A DNA stretch of 64,000 bases, from assembly GCF_030286555.1 (NCBI RefSeq), contig NZ_JASVWF010000002.1, positions 372,001-436,000 of the forward strand. Direction: 5' to 3'. This stretch comes from Actinomycetospora termitidis. Its GTDB lineage: Bacteria > Actinomycetota > Actinomycetes > Mycobacteriales > Pseudonocardiaceae. Positions 1 through 8,394 of the stretch are shown in pieces. Position 1 is the stretch's first letter. Each line of letters begins with the position of its first letter. The position numbers and the translations under genes were made by a program. A model generated the notes under the pieces. That model searched no databases, was not told where the DNA came from, and saw only the letters and a list, made by a program, of their open reading frames with translations.

Positions 1-564
1 ACGACGGCCAGCATCCGGCTGCCCCTGGTGCTCGGGCCGGGGAACTACATCGCTCGCGAGGAATTCGTCCTCAACCGGCTCCTCGACGCCGAGACCATCC
101 TGCTCTCCGGGGACGGCCAGGCCGTGCACCAGTACGTCTGGCTCCGCCACGCCGCGGCCGCGTTGGCCCGGGCCACGGAGCTGGCCGTCGAGGGGTTCGC
201 CGCCTACAACGTCGCCTCCCGACGGTGCATCACCTCACTGGAGGGGTTCGTCGAGGTGTGCGCAGAGGTGTCGGGGACGACGCCACGCCTGCGGACCGTC
301 GGCGGCGGCCCCACCGGTGAGGACCTCGCGGTGTTCAACGGCGTGGATTGCGTGTTCCCGTTCAGCAACGAGAACACGGTCGGCGACATCGGCGCTGCGG
401 ACGCCGCGGGCCTGCTCGAGCCCTACCTCCCCCTGCACGAGATGATCGCCGCGGCCCTGGAGCACCTGCTGGCCCACCCGGAGCGGCGCAGCTGGTCGCG
501 CACCGAGGCGGAGAAGCGGGTGCTGGCCCGCGTCGGCGACGAGCAGCTCACCAGGGCCCGCTGA
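1..564 (+). CDS. NAD-dependent epimerase/dehydratase (extended SDR), C-terminal part
   Basis: The window opens inside this gene, so only 187 codons remain and the N-terminal Rossmann half with GxxGxxG and YxxxK is missing. The retained part begins with an R-LP-LVLGPGNY strand, which in extended SDR proteins follows the catalytic helix, and continues with a substrate-binding domain. The family acts on nucleotide sugars, sugar acids or other hydroxy compounds; the substrate here cannot be told. The stop codon overlaps the next start (ATGA at 562-566), so the gene is translationally coupled to the hydrolase, aldehyde dehydrogenase and ring-cleavage dioxygenase that follow. That suggests a role in the same catabolic route. 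Confidence 0.75.
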   Translation, partial: TTASIRLPLVLGPGNYIAREEFVLNRLLDAETILLSGDGQAVHQYVWLRHAAAALARATELAVEGFAAYNVASRRCITSLEGFVEVCAEVSGTTPRLRTVGGGPTGEDLAVFNGVDCVFPFSNENTVGDIGAADAAGLLEPYLPLHEMIAAALEHLLAHPERRSWSRTEAEKRVLARVGDEQLTRAR

Positions 565-1373
565 TGGGCTCCCGCGATCACTCCGGAGCGGTACGACCTC
601 TGCCGGCGATGTCGGTCTCCGACCACGGCGACGGCCCGCCGGTGCTGTTGCTGCACGGCACGGCCCCCGGAACCACCGCCGAGGGCAACTTCTCCGCCCT
701 GCGACCCGAACTCGCCGGCTTCCGGACCGTGGCGCCGGACCTGCTCGGGTTCGGCGCCAGTGCCAAGCCCCTGGACCTGCCCTACGGGCCGGAGCTCTGG
801 GCCCGGCAGGCCTGGCATCTCCTCGACGAACGAGGCATCGACCGGGTGGTCGTGATCGGGAACTCGATGGGCGCCCGCGTCGCGCTCACGATGGCATCGA
901 CGACGCCGTCGCGTATCCGGGGCCTGGTCCTGCTCAGCACTCGTGTCCTGCCCTCCAGGACATCCGCGCAGACCCTGATGCGCCGCTACACGCCCGACCT
1001 CGCGGCGATGGAACGACTCGTCCGCGAATGCTTCGTCACCGATCCCGCCGTCGTCACCGCAGACCTGATCCGGCGGCGCTTCGAGGCCAGCGCCGCGCCC
1101 GGCGCCCACGAGGCGATGCAGGCCGTCTTCGCGGGCCTGGCCGCCGACACCGGACTCTCGGAGGACGACCTGGCGAGGGTGGCGACGCCGGCGTTGGTGC
1201 TGCACGGGCGGGGGGACCGGGTGGTGCCCGCCGAGAACGCCGTCCGCCTCGCCGAGCTCCTGCCCCACGCCGACGTACACCTGCTCGCAGGCACCGGGCA
1301 CTGGCTCCAGATCGAGCGCGCGGCACTCGTCGGAGCCCTCATCCGTGACTTCCTCGACCGCTGCCCCGCCTGA
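564..1373 (+). CDS. Alpha/beta-fold hydrolase, meta-cleavage-product hydrolase type
   Basis: This 269-residue alpha/beta hydrolase has a complete visible catalytic set. It has an HGT oxyanion strand at residues 31-33, nucleophile Ser101 in GNSMG, Asp218 in RGDRVVP and His246 in GTGHW. Enzymes of this size and motif pattern include MhpC/BphD-type C-C hydrolases that split ring-fission products of catechols. The MhpB-like dioxygenase two genes downstream supports that role, although ester or lactone hydrolysis is also possible. I chose the ATG overlapping the upstream stop; a second ATG at 609 would remove 15 residues. It is the second gene of a four-gene coupled operon. Confidence 0.8.
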   Translation: MGSRDHSGAVRPLPAMSVSDHGDGPPVLLLHGTAPGTTAEGNFSALRPELAGFRTVAPDLLGFGASAKPLDLPYGPELWARQAWHLLDERGIDRVVVIGNSMGARVALTMASTTPSRIRGLVLLSTRVLPSRTSAQTLMRRYTPDLAAMERLVRECFVTDPAVVTADLIRRRFEASAAPGAHEAMQAVFAGLAADTGLSEDDLARVATPALVLHGRGDRVVPAENAVRLAELLPHADVHLLAGTGHWLQIERAALVGALIRDFLDRCPA

Positions 1374-1388
1374 CCCGGGAGGACACCC

Positions 1389-2810
1389 ATGACCGCTCTC
1401 GGTATCCGGCCCGAGGAGGCCCTCGCCGCCGTCGACACGGCAGCGCCGGTGCTGGCACGAACCGCACCGGTGATCCGCGCGAGCTGGCTGCGAGCCATCG
1501 CCGACGCCCTCGACACCGCCCGCGACGACCTCGTCGAGCTCGCCGCCGCGGAGACCCACCTCACCGCGCAGCGGCTGCAGGGGGAGCTCCGCCGCACCTC
1601 GTTCCAGGCCCGCCTGCTCGCAGAGCGGCTCGCGACGGGCGCGCTGCACGACGTCCGCATCGACCACGCCGATCCCGCCTGGCCGATGGGCGCACGTCCG
1701 GACATCCGCCGCACGCAGCTCCCGATCGGGCCGGTGCTGGTGTTCGGCGCCGGGAACTTCCCCTTCGCCTTCGGAGTCCTCGGCGGCGACACGGTCAGCG
1801 CGCTGGCCGCCGGCTGCCCGGTCCTCGTCAAGGCGCACCCGGGTCACCCCCGGCTGTGCCGTCGCCTGGCCGAGCTCACCGCGCGGGTGCTGGTCGCCGT
1901 GGACGCCCCAGCGGGCGCCTTCGGGCTGATCGAGGACATCGACGCGGGGGCGCGGGCCGTTCAGGACCGCCGCGTCAAGGCAGTCGCCTTCACCGGGTCG
2001 ACCCGGGGTGGCCGGGCCCTGTTCGACCTCGCCGCCGCCCGCCCCGACCCCGTCCCGTTCTACGGCGAGCTGGGCAGCACCAACCCCGTGATCGTGTCAC
2101 CGGAGGGCTGGCGGACGCGTGCCTCCACCATCGCCGAGGGGTTCGCGGCCTCCGTCACGCTCGGCGCCGGGCAGTTCTGCACCAAACCCGGGGTCGTCCT
2201 GGTCCCCTACGCGGACGACTTCCTCGCCCACCTGCCCCCGCTGCCGACGGCGCCGATGCTCGAGGCGCGCATCGTCGCGCAGTACGTCGACGCCACCACG
2301 GAGATGGCGGGGCGGGCACGCCTCGCCGCCGGCGAGCTCCCGGGTCGGCAGCCGACGCCGGTGCTGTTCCGCGCCACCGTCGCCGACCTCCGCCGGGACC
2401 CGGACCTGCTCGATCTCGAGATGTTCGGCCCCGCCGCCCTGATCGTCGACTACGACGAGCTGGACGAGCTCCGCGCCGTCGTCGACGCCCTTCCCGGTCA
2501 ACTGACCGGTACCGTGCAGGGCGGCGACGAGCCGACCGAGACCGAGACCGACCTGCTCCGCCGGCTCGCCGGCCGGGTCGGGCGGGTGCTGTGGAACGAC
2601 TGGCCGACCGGTGTCACCGTCAGCGACGCCCAGCACCACGGCGGTCCCTACCCGGCGACGACGGCCCCGTTGTCCACGTCGGTCGGGACCGCATCGGTGG
2701 CCCGCTTCCTGCGTCCCGTCGCGTTCCAGAACGTGCCGACCACCGCGTTGCCCACCGAACTGCGCGACCCCTCGACCGAGAACGGTCCCGCGGAAGGGAA
2801 CCCCGCATGA
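1389..2810 (+). CDS. Aldehyde dehydrogenase, 2,5-dioxovalerate (alpha-ketoglutarate semialdehyde) dehydrogenase-like
   Basis: This is a 473-residue NAD(P)-dependent aldehyde dehydrogenase. The catalytic Cys264 lies in GQFCTKPG and the general base Glu227 in YGELGSTNP. The cofactor strand FTGSTRGG precedes them. The FGAGNFPFAFG segment and GQFCTKPG version of the active site are typical of the group that oxidises alpha-ketoglutarate semialdehyde at the end of sugar-acid, hydroxyproline or glucarate breakdown. An aldehyde released from an aromatic side chain is an alternative substrate given the ring-cleavage neighbours. It starts 15 nt after the hydrolase with GGAGGAC as ribosome site, and its stop overlaps the next start. 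Confidence 0.8.
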   Translation: MTALGIRPEEALAAVDTAAPVLARTAPVIRASWLRAIADALDTARDDLVELAAAETHLTAQRLQGELRRTSFQARLLAERLATGALHDVRIDHADPAWPMGARPDIRRTQLPIGPVLVFGAGNFPFAFGVLGGDTVSALAAGCPVLVKAHPGHPRLCRRLAELTARVLVAVDAPAGAFGLIEDIDAGARAVQDRRVKAVAFTGSTRGGRALFDLAAARPDPVPFYGELGSTNPVIVSPEGWRTRASTIAEGFAASVTLGAGQFCTKPGVVLVPYADDFLAHLPPLPTAPMLEARIVAQYVDATTEMAGRARLAAGELPGRQPTPVLFRATVADLRRDPDLLDLEMFGPAALIVDYDELDELRAVVDALPGQLTGTVQGGDEPTETETDLLRRLAGRVGRVLWNDWPTGVTVSDAQHHGGPYPATTAPLSTSVGTASVARFLRPVAFQNVPTTALPTELRDPSTENGPAEGNPA

Positions 2811-3694
2811 ACGCATCGGCGGACGTCGCCGTCGTCGCCCTGTCCCACAGCCCCCAGATGGCCCAGGACCTCGAGCACCGGCAGGGTCTGGAGTTCCGCG
2901 CCGGCTTCGCGAGCGTCGCCCGCGACGTCGCCCGCTACGACCCGACCCTGGTCGTGTTCTTCGGGCCGGACCACATGCGGGCGCTCGCCGGGATCGCGCC
3001 GTGCTTCACCGTGGTGGAGTCCGCCACCGGCTACGGCGACTGGGGCAGCGCCCACGGCGACTACGACGTCCCGCACGATCTCGCGGTCGGGCTGGGGGCG
3101 CATCTGGCCGCCGCCGGCATCGACATCGCGATGGCCCCTGAGCTCCGCCTCGACCACGGGTTCGGCCAGTCCTACAGCGACCTGTTCGGCCCCCTCGCCG
3201 CGGTCCCCTGCCTGCCCGTCGTCATCAACTGCGTGGACCGGCCGCTGGCGACCGCCCGCCGCACCGCGGAACTGGGGCGGGCGGTGGGCACCTTCCTACG
3301 GACCCAGGTGCCGGCGGACGAACGTGTCCTCGTCGTCGGCTCCGGCGGCATCTCCCACGCCCCGCCCTCGTTGGTACCGGGCGCGCGGGACCTCGACGAG
3401 AAGGCCCGCCAGGCCCTCATCACCGACAACCTCGCCCGTGCCGCGGAGGCGATCAACCCCGACTGGGACCGTGCCTTCCTCGACCGGCTCGCCGGCGAAC
3501 GATGGTCCGAGCTGGCCGAGCTGACGGCCGGCGACCTCGCCCCGGCGGGAACGGGAGGCGCCGAGGTACGAACCTGGATCGCCGCGGCCTTCACCGGTGG
3601 CGAGCCGCTGTCGACGGTGGTGTACGAACCCGTGGAGGAATGGATCACGGGCATGGGCATCGCGGCCACCGCGAACGTCCTGAGCGGCACCTGA
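2807..3694 (+). CDS. mhpB: Extradiol (LigB/MhpB-type) catechol dioxygenase
   Basis: This 295-residue protein resembles 2,3-dihydroxyphenylpropionate 1,2-dioxygenase (MhpB) over its whole length. It has LSHSP with His14, GPDH with His56, LDHGFGQ with His117, GSGGISH with His184 and a C-terminal EEWITGMG segment that matches the MhpB PEWIAGFG. The corresponding His115 and His179 of the E. coli enzyme are catalytic. The family is a non-heme Fe(II) class III extradiol dioxygenase that opens catechols next to the diol. The ATG overlaps the aldehyde dehydrogenase stop, so it is the last gene of the coupled operon. The exact catechol is unknown; no MhpA, D, E or F partner lies in the window. Confidence 0.85.
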   Translation: MNASADVAVVALSHSPQMAQDLEHRQGLEFRAGFASVARDVARYDPTLVVFFGPDHMRALAGIAPCFTVVESATGYGDWGSAHGDYDVPHDLAVGLGAHLAAAGIDIAMAPELRLDHGFGQSYSDLFGPLAAVPCLPVVINCVDRPLATARRTAELGRAVGTFLRTQVPADERVLVVGSGGISHAPPSLVPGARDLDEKARQALITDNLARAAEAINPDWDRAFLDRLAGERWSELAELTAGDLAPAGTGGAEVRTWIAAAFTGGEPLSTVVYEPVEEWITGMGIAATANVLSGT

Positions 3695-3721
3695 TCGGTC
3701 CCCGGTCCGGCCCGGGGACGG

Positions 3722-4594
3722 CTACCCGTGCTCCGGGGCCGGGCCGAGGACCGCGGCCGCGTCGGTCAGGGCGTCGAGGTGCTCGGACATCGTCGTCGGC
3801 CCGGAGCGCAGGGTGTTCACCGACAGGTGGGTCGCGCCCTCGGCGCGCCACCGCTCGAACCCGGCCCGCAGCTCGTCGGCGTCCTCGGTCCAGGGCAGGC
3901 GGGCGTGCATCCCGATCGCGGCGACATCACGGCCTGCCTCAGCTGCGCTCTGCGCGATGACCGCGCGGGCGTCGTCGAGCTCGGGCCCGGGCTGCATCTC
4001 GGGGATCCAGCCGTCGGCGAGGCGGCCGATGCGGCGGTAGGCCGGCGCTGAGCGGCCGCCGAGCCAGATCGGGATCGTGCGTGCGGGCCGCGGCCGGATC
4101 CCGGCGGCGGTCACGGTGTCGTGGTCGCCGTGGAAGGTCACGACCGGTTCGCTCCAGAGCCGCCGCAGCAGGGTGATCTGCTCCTCCATCCGCCGTCCCC
4201 GGGCTCCGAACTGCTGGCCCAGCGCCTCGTACTCGACGTGGTTCCAGCCCACTCCGACGCCGAGCCGGAGCCGTCCGGGGGCGAGGAGCTCGACCTGGGC
4301 GGCCTGCTTGGCAACCAGGGCGGTCTGTCGCTGCGGGAGGACCAGTACCCCGCTGACCAGTTCCAGTGACGTCGTCGCGGCGAGGAACCCGAACAGGACG
4401 AACAGCTCGTGGAAGCTGGAGCTGATGTCGTAGGCGCGGTCCCAGGGCGCGTGGTGCTCCGGGTCGGCGCCCAGCACGTGGTCGTAGGCGAGCAGGTGGG
4501 TGTATCCCAGGTCTTCCACGGCGCGGGCGAAGTGGCGGACGTCCTGGGTCGTCGGCTCGACGGCGGCATGCGGGAACACGGCTCCGACCAGCAC
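3722..4594 (-). CDS. LLM-class flavin/F420-dependent oxidoreductase
   Basis: This 290-residue luciferase-like TIM barrel belongs to the actinobacterial group usually annotated F420-dependent. Supporting segments are the LAYDHVLG start of the cofactor pocket, GVLVLPQRQ, LGVGVGWNHVEYEALG and PIWLGGRSAPAYRRIGRLADGW. The GTG start is preceded by an AGGAG site. It is the last gene of a minus-strand operon after the epoxide hydrolase (26-nt gap) and faces the dioxygenase operon tail to tail. Members use reduced flavin or F420 for hydride transfer or monooxygenation. Neither substrate nor cofactor can be fixed from sequence. Confidence 0.8.
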   Translation of the reverse strand: MLVGAVFPHAAVEPTTQDVRHFARAVEDLGYTHLLAYDHVLGADPEHHAPWDRAYDISSSFHELFVLFGFLAATTSLELVSGVLVLPQRQTALVAKQAAQVELLAPGRLRLGVGVGWNHVEYEALGQQFGARGRRMEEQITLLRRLWSEPVVTFHGDHDTVTAAGIRPRPARTIPIWLGGRSAPAYRRIGRLADGWIPEMQPGPELDDARAVIAQSAAEAGRDVAAIGMHARLPWTEDADELRAGFERWRAEGATHLSVNTLRSGPTTMSEHLDALTDAAAVLGPAPEHG

Positions 4595-4620
4595 GGGTCA
4601 CTCCTGGTTCAGGGGGACGA

Positions 4621-5898
4621 TCAGGTCGTCGGGCGAGGGCGTGTCGGGCGGTGGGCCCGCAGGAACGTGGCGATGTCGTCGACGAAGAGGGCCGGGACCT
4701 CCGCCGGGGCGAGGTGACCGCCCTCGTCGTGGACGCGGTACTGCTGGAGGTTGAAGTACTTCTCGGTGAACGAGCGCGGCGGCTTGTAGCTCTCGCCGGC
4801 GAAGATGCTCACCGCGGTGGGCGCGCCCACCACCGGGAAGCGGTCGTGGGACCGGGTCCAGGGGTTGTTGCGGCATTCCCAGTAGTAGCGCGACGAGGTG
4901 CCGCCGGTGTTGGTGAGGAAGTAGATCGCCGCCGTGGTGATCAGGTCCTCCTTCGGCCAGGCTCGCTCGAACGCCTCGATCCCGCCGCCCCGCTCGGCGA
5001 GGCCGCCGATGTAGCGCCGGTCGGTGATCCACGCCAGCTGACCCGCGGGCGAGTCGGCGAGCAGGGCGGCGAGCGTCTGGGGCTTGGTCAGCTGGATGCT
5101 GCCGTAGCCGCTCTCGTTGCCGGCGAACTGCTGTCCGCGTTCGAACCAGCCGGCCTCGTCGTCGGCGTACTCGCTGCGGTCCGGGACGCCGAGGACGGGG
5201 TCGTAGTCGACGTCGGGTGGGGCGTCGGGGTGCGCGGGCAGGTAGTGGCTCAGCTGCGCCGGGAAGTGGGTGTACACCCCGATGACGTCCTGCTCGTACT
5301 TGTGGCCGTGCTGCTGGGCGATCAGCCCGCCCCAGTCGCCTCCGGCGGTGGCGTACCGCCGGTAGCCCAGGACGTCGCGCATGAGGACGTGCTCGAGGTC
5401 GGCGGTGGTCCACCAGTTCCAGCCGGTGTCGGCGATCGGCGAGGAGAAGCCGTGCCCGGGCAGGGAGATCAGGACGACGTCGAACGAGTCGGCCGGGTCC
5501 CGGCCGTGGGCTGCCGGGTCGGTGAGTGGCCCGATCACCTTGCGCAGTTCCCAGAAGGTCCACGGCCAGCCGTGGTGCAGCAGCAGCGGCATCGGGTCGG
5601 GCCCGGTACCCCTGACGTGGACGAAGTGCAGAGGCACGCCCATGAGGTCGACCGTGAAGTGCGGTAGCTCGTTCATCCGCCGTTCGACGTCGCGCCAGTC
5701 GTACTCGTCGACCCAGTACTCCACGAGACGGCGGTGGTACTCGCCGTGGTGGCCGTACCGCCAGTCGTCGTTGCCGAAGTCGGGCGCGAAGCGGGTGCGT
5801 CGCAGCCGTCGATCGAGGTCGTCGAGGTCCTGTTGCGCGATGTCGATGGTGAACGGGGTGACGGCGGCGCCGGTCGCCGTCGGGTCACGCCGCGCCAT
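4621..5898 (-). CDS. Epoxide hydrolase with EHN domain
   Basis: This 425-residue protein has the microsomal-type epoxide hydrolase layout. An N-terminal EHN domain spans about residues 14-125 and an alpha/beta core follows. The oxyanion motif HGWP is at 109-112, nucleophile Asp188 lies in GGDWGG, and a late His sits in DEGGHLAPAE. Such enzymes add water to an epoxide through an ester intermediate on the Asp. Its start overlaps the end of the upstream SMP-30 gene by 14 nt, so the two are probably translated together. In this operon it would open an epoxide made by a monooxygenase, possibly the LLM protein encoded just after it. Confidence 0.87.
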   Translation of the reverse strand: MARRDPTATGAAVTPFTIDIAQQDLDDLDRRLRRTRFAPDFGNDDWRYGHHGEYHRRLVEYWVDEYDWRDVERRMNELPHFTVDLMGVPLHFVHVRGTGPDPMPLLLHHGWPWTFWELRKVIGPLTDPAAHGRDPADSFDVVLISLPGHGFSSPIADTGWNWWTTADLEHVLMRDVLGYRRYATAGGDWGGLIAQQHGHKYEQDVIGVYTHFPAQLSHYLPAHPDAPPDVDYDPVLGVPDRSEYADDEAGWFERGQQFAGNESGYGSIQLTKPQTLAALLADSPAGQLAWITDRRYIGGLAERGGGIEAFERAWPKEDLITTAAIYFLTNTGGTSSRYYWECRNNPWTRSHDRFPVVGAPTAVSIFAGESYKPPRSFTEKYFNLQQYRVHDEGGHLAPAEVPALFVDDIATFLRAHRPTRPRPTT

Positions 5899-6862
5899 CG
5901 GCTTCCTCTCCAGCGCCCGCGGAGTCGGTGCGGGGGAGACGGACGTCGTTGAAATTCAGCTGCAGACCCGGTCCGGGCCACGGCATGGCGTACAGGCGCC
6001 CACGGCCACCCGAGGTGACGAAAGCCGTACCCATGTCGGTGCCGCCGAACGCGACGTTCGTGGTGAGGGGATCGGGTTCGGGCACGTCGTGCACGGCGAC
6101 GGTCTCGCCGTGGGGGCTGACGACGACGACGGACCCCTCGACGAGGGTCGCGGCCGCGATGTTCCCGGCCGCGTCGACGCCGATGGAGTCGAAGGTCTTG
6201 ACGTTCGGCAGCCGGTAGAGGAAGTGGGCGCCGCCGGCGTGGGGCCCGTGGGCGAGGACACCCCGGGACTCGACGTCCCAGTACCAGAGCGCCGAGGTCA
6301 TGGTGTCCGCGACGTAGACACGGGACCCGTCGGGGGAGAGTGCCACGCCGTTGGGGTGCTCGAGGGGGAAGGCGACCTCGGTGATGCGGTCGAGTCCGGG
6401 GGAGATGTAGTAGAGGCCGCCGCGGTCGTGGTGGCGTGGGTAGGTGGAGGCGTTGTCGGTGAAGTAGATGCCTCCGGCCCCGTCGAACACCAGATCGTTG
6501 GGCGCTCCCAGCGGTCGGCCGTCGCACTCGGTGAACAGTGTCTCGAGGGCGCCGGTGGCGAGGTCCGCGGCCTGGATGCTGCCGCCGATCCAGTCCTCGG
6601 CGCGGCCGCTGACGATGTCCAGCCCCTCGCGGCGGGTCCAGCTGAAGCCGCCGTTGTTGCAGAGGTAGAGCCGACCGTCGGGTCCGACGGCGGCGCCGTT
6701 CGGGCCGCCGGGGACCTCGAGGAGCCGCTCGAGGCGCCCGTCGGGGAAGACCCGGGTGACGGCCTGGCCGCGGATCTCGACGACCAGGACGGACCCGTCC
6801 GCCGTCACGACGGGGCCTTCCGGGAAACGCAGGCCGTCGGCGACGAGCTCCATCGTGGTCAT
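5885..6862 (-). CDS. SMP-30/gluconolactonase/LRE-like beta-propeller hydrolase
   Basis: This is a 325-residue six-bladed propeller of the SMP-30 family. The metal-binding positions are recognisable: Glu in RFPEGPV near the start, Asn in GAPNDLVFD, and Asp in LSPDGSRVYVADT. The family contains divalent-metal-dependent lactonases and related hydrolases. The start ATG shares bases with the stop of the upstream transporter (positions 6862-6864), so translation is coupled. The long open frame upstream of 6862 is not used. The combination with a transporter and an epoxide hydrolase suggests hydrolysis of a lactone in an imported compound; the substrate is unknown. Confidence 0.85.
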   Translation of the reverse strand: MTTMELVADGLRFPEGPVVTADGSVLVVEIRGQAVTRVFPDGRLERLLEVPGGPNGAAVGPDGRLYLCNNGGFSWTRREGLDIVSGRAEDWIGGSIQAADLATGALETLFTECDGRPLGAPNDLVFDGAGGIYFTDNASTYPRHHDRGGLYYISPGLDRITEVAFPLEHPNGVALSPDGSRVYVADTMTSALWYWDVESRGVLAHGPHAGGAHFLYRLPNVKTFDSIGVDAAGNIAAATLVEGSVVVVSPHGETVAVHDVPEPDPLTTNVAFGGTDMGTAFVTSGGRGRLYAMPWPGPGLQLNFNDVRLPRTDSAGAGEEADGAA

Positions 6863-8202
6863 CAGCGCTCCGAGCGGGTGATCGGGTTTCCGAGGTCCTG
6901 CAGGGACACCGTGCTGGTCTCCCGCGCCCACAACGCCGCGGCCGCCGCGACGACCGCCGTCATCGAGACGATCCACGCCGCCGGGGCCCAGTCCAGCGAG
7001 AGCCCGACCAGGGCGGTGGCCAGCAGCGGGGTGATGCCACAGACCACGAAGCCGATCTGCATGCCCAGGCCCATGCCGCTGTAGCGGACCCTGACGTTGA
7101 ACAGCTCGGCGAAGAACGCGGGGTAGACCGCGGTGGGCATGGCGCTGCCCACCGCGATGAGCAGGATGCCGACCGCGAAGACGAGCGGCACGTCGCGGGT
7201 CGCGATCGCGTGCAGGAAGGGCCAGATCAGGGCCGCGCAGAGCAGGATTCCGCCCGCGAAGACCGGGCGTCGCCCAGCGCGATCGGACAACAGAGCCATC
7301 AGGGGGATGGTGACCGACGACAGGACGTTCCCGCTGATCGTGACCCACAGCATCGTCGACGACGGGATTCCGGCGCGGACCGCGAAGGAGAGCCCGAAGG
7401 ACTGCATGACGATGAGCAGAACGCTCGACAGCGTCATGAGCGCGACCTGTGCGAGTTCCCGCGGGTGGCTGCGCAGCATGGTCACGACGGGCAGCTTCTC
7501 GACACCACGCTGCTCCGCGACCTGCTCGAAGATCACCGGCTCGGCCAGGGTGCGGCGGACGAGGAAGGCCGCCAGGAGCACCAGGACCGACGCCAGGAAC
7601 GGGATCCGCCAGCCCCACGTGAATCGGTCCCCCTCCGACATGGCGGCGACCGGCAGGAACGCCAGGGAGGCCAGGATGAGACCGCCCGCGATGCCGGACA
7701 TCGTGAACGAGGGGTAGAAGGCGCGTCGGCCGACCGGCGACTCCTCCATCGCCAGGGACGCCGCGCCCGCGGTCTCGCCGCCGGCCGACACGCCCTGCAA
7801 CACCCGCATGAGGACGAGGAGGACGGGCGCCCAGAGCCCCACCTGGCCGTAGGTCGGAAGCAGACCGATGAGGAACGTCGAGGTCCCCATCAGCGTCAGC
7901 GTCATCACCAGCGTGCGTTTGCGCCCGATGCGGTCGCCCAGATGCCCCCACAGCAGCGCGCCGAAGGGCCTCGCTCCGTAGGCGACCGCCAGGGTGGCGA
8001 AGGAGGAGATGGTGGCCAGCGCGGGGTTCCCGCCCGGGAAGAAGACGGTCGGGAAGACGATCGCGGCCGCGGTCCCGTAGAGGTAGAAGTCGTAGTACTC
8101 CAGAGTTCCACCGAGATAGGCGGCGAGAGCCGCCCGGCGCACCCGTCGGCGTTGCTCCGCCTCCGGCTCCGTGGCCACCTGGTACTCGATGCCGGCGCTC
8201 AT
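6862..8202 (-). CDS. MFS transporter, metabolite:H+ symporter (MHS) family
   Basis: A 446-residue 12-helix major facilitator. The signature between helices 2 and 3, HLGDRIGRKR, and the N-terminal GGTLEYYDFYLYGTAAA segment place it in the MHS group with shikimate, citrate and proline/betaine symporters. It would import an organic acid with protons. The ATG at 8202 follows GAGGAGAA at good spacing, so the upstream in-frame ATG at 8280 is unlikely. It is the first gene of the minus-strand operon symporter - SMP-30 - epoxide hydrolase - LLM. The substrate is probably the compound degraded by those enzymes. Confidence 0.87.
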   Translation of the reverse strand: MSAGIEYQVATEPEAEQRRRVRRAALAAYLGGTLEYYDFYLYGTAAAIVFPTVFFPGGNPALATISSFATLAVAYGARPFGALLWGHLGDRIGRKRTLVMTLTLMGTSTFLIGLLPTYGQVGLWAPVLLVLMRVLQGVSAGGETAGAASLAMEESPVGRRAFYPSFTMSGIAGGLILASLAFLPVAAMSEGDRFTWGWRIPFLASVLVLLAAFLVRRTLAEPVIFEQVAEQRGVEKLPVVTMLRSHPRELAQVALMTLSSVLLIVMQSFGLSFAVRAGIPSSTMLWVTISGNVLSSVTIPLMALLSDRAGRRPVFAGGILLCAALIWPFLHAIATRDVPLVFAVGILLIAVGSAMPTAVYPAFFAELFNVRVRYSGMGLGMQIGFVVCGITPLLATALVGLSLDWAPAAWIVSMTAVVAAAAALWARETSTVSLQDLGNPITRSER

Positions 8203-8318
8203 CTGTTCTCCTCGTCGATGTGGGGTGCGCGCGGGGCGCGTCGTCGCGCGCAGGACCCTGCGCCCGGGCGGCACCTGCACGCCTCGAGCAGCACGCCGGG
8301 ATCGACGCGTGACGTCGT

Positions 8319-8361
8319 CGGCTCCCGGGGCAGGGGCGTCAGCCGCCTCCGCCGGGAGCCG
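8319..8361 (-). terminator. Hairpin after FrhB-like gene
   Basis: An inverted repeat CGGCTCCCGG (8319-8328) and CCGGGAGCCG (8352-8361), with 10 perfect base pairs and a 23-nt loop, lies just downstream of the minus-strand FrhB-like gene. It is likely a transcription terminator that separates it from the symporter operon. There is no T-run, as is usual for this GC content. Confidence 0.45.
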
Positions 8362-8394
8362 CCCCGGCTCGGGTGCCGGGTGTCGTAGGCGGTT

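Noticed and set aside
423-1847. 474-codon minus-strand open frame opposite the hydrolase and dehydrogenase
   Set aside because: Arg/Gly/Gln-rich composition without family similarity, antisense to two clear enzyme genes; a typical high-GC shadow frame.
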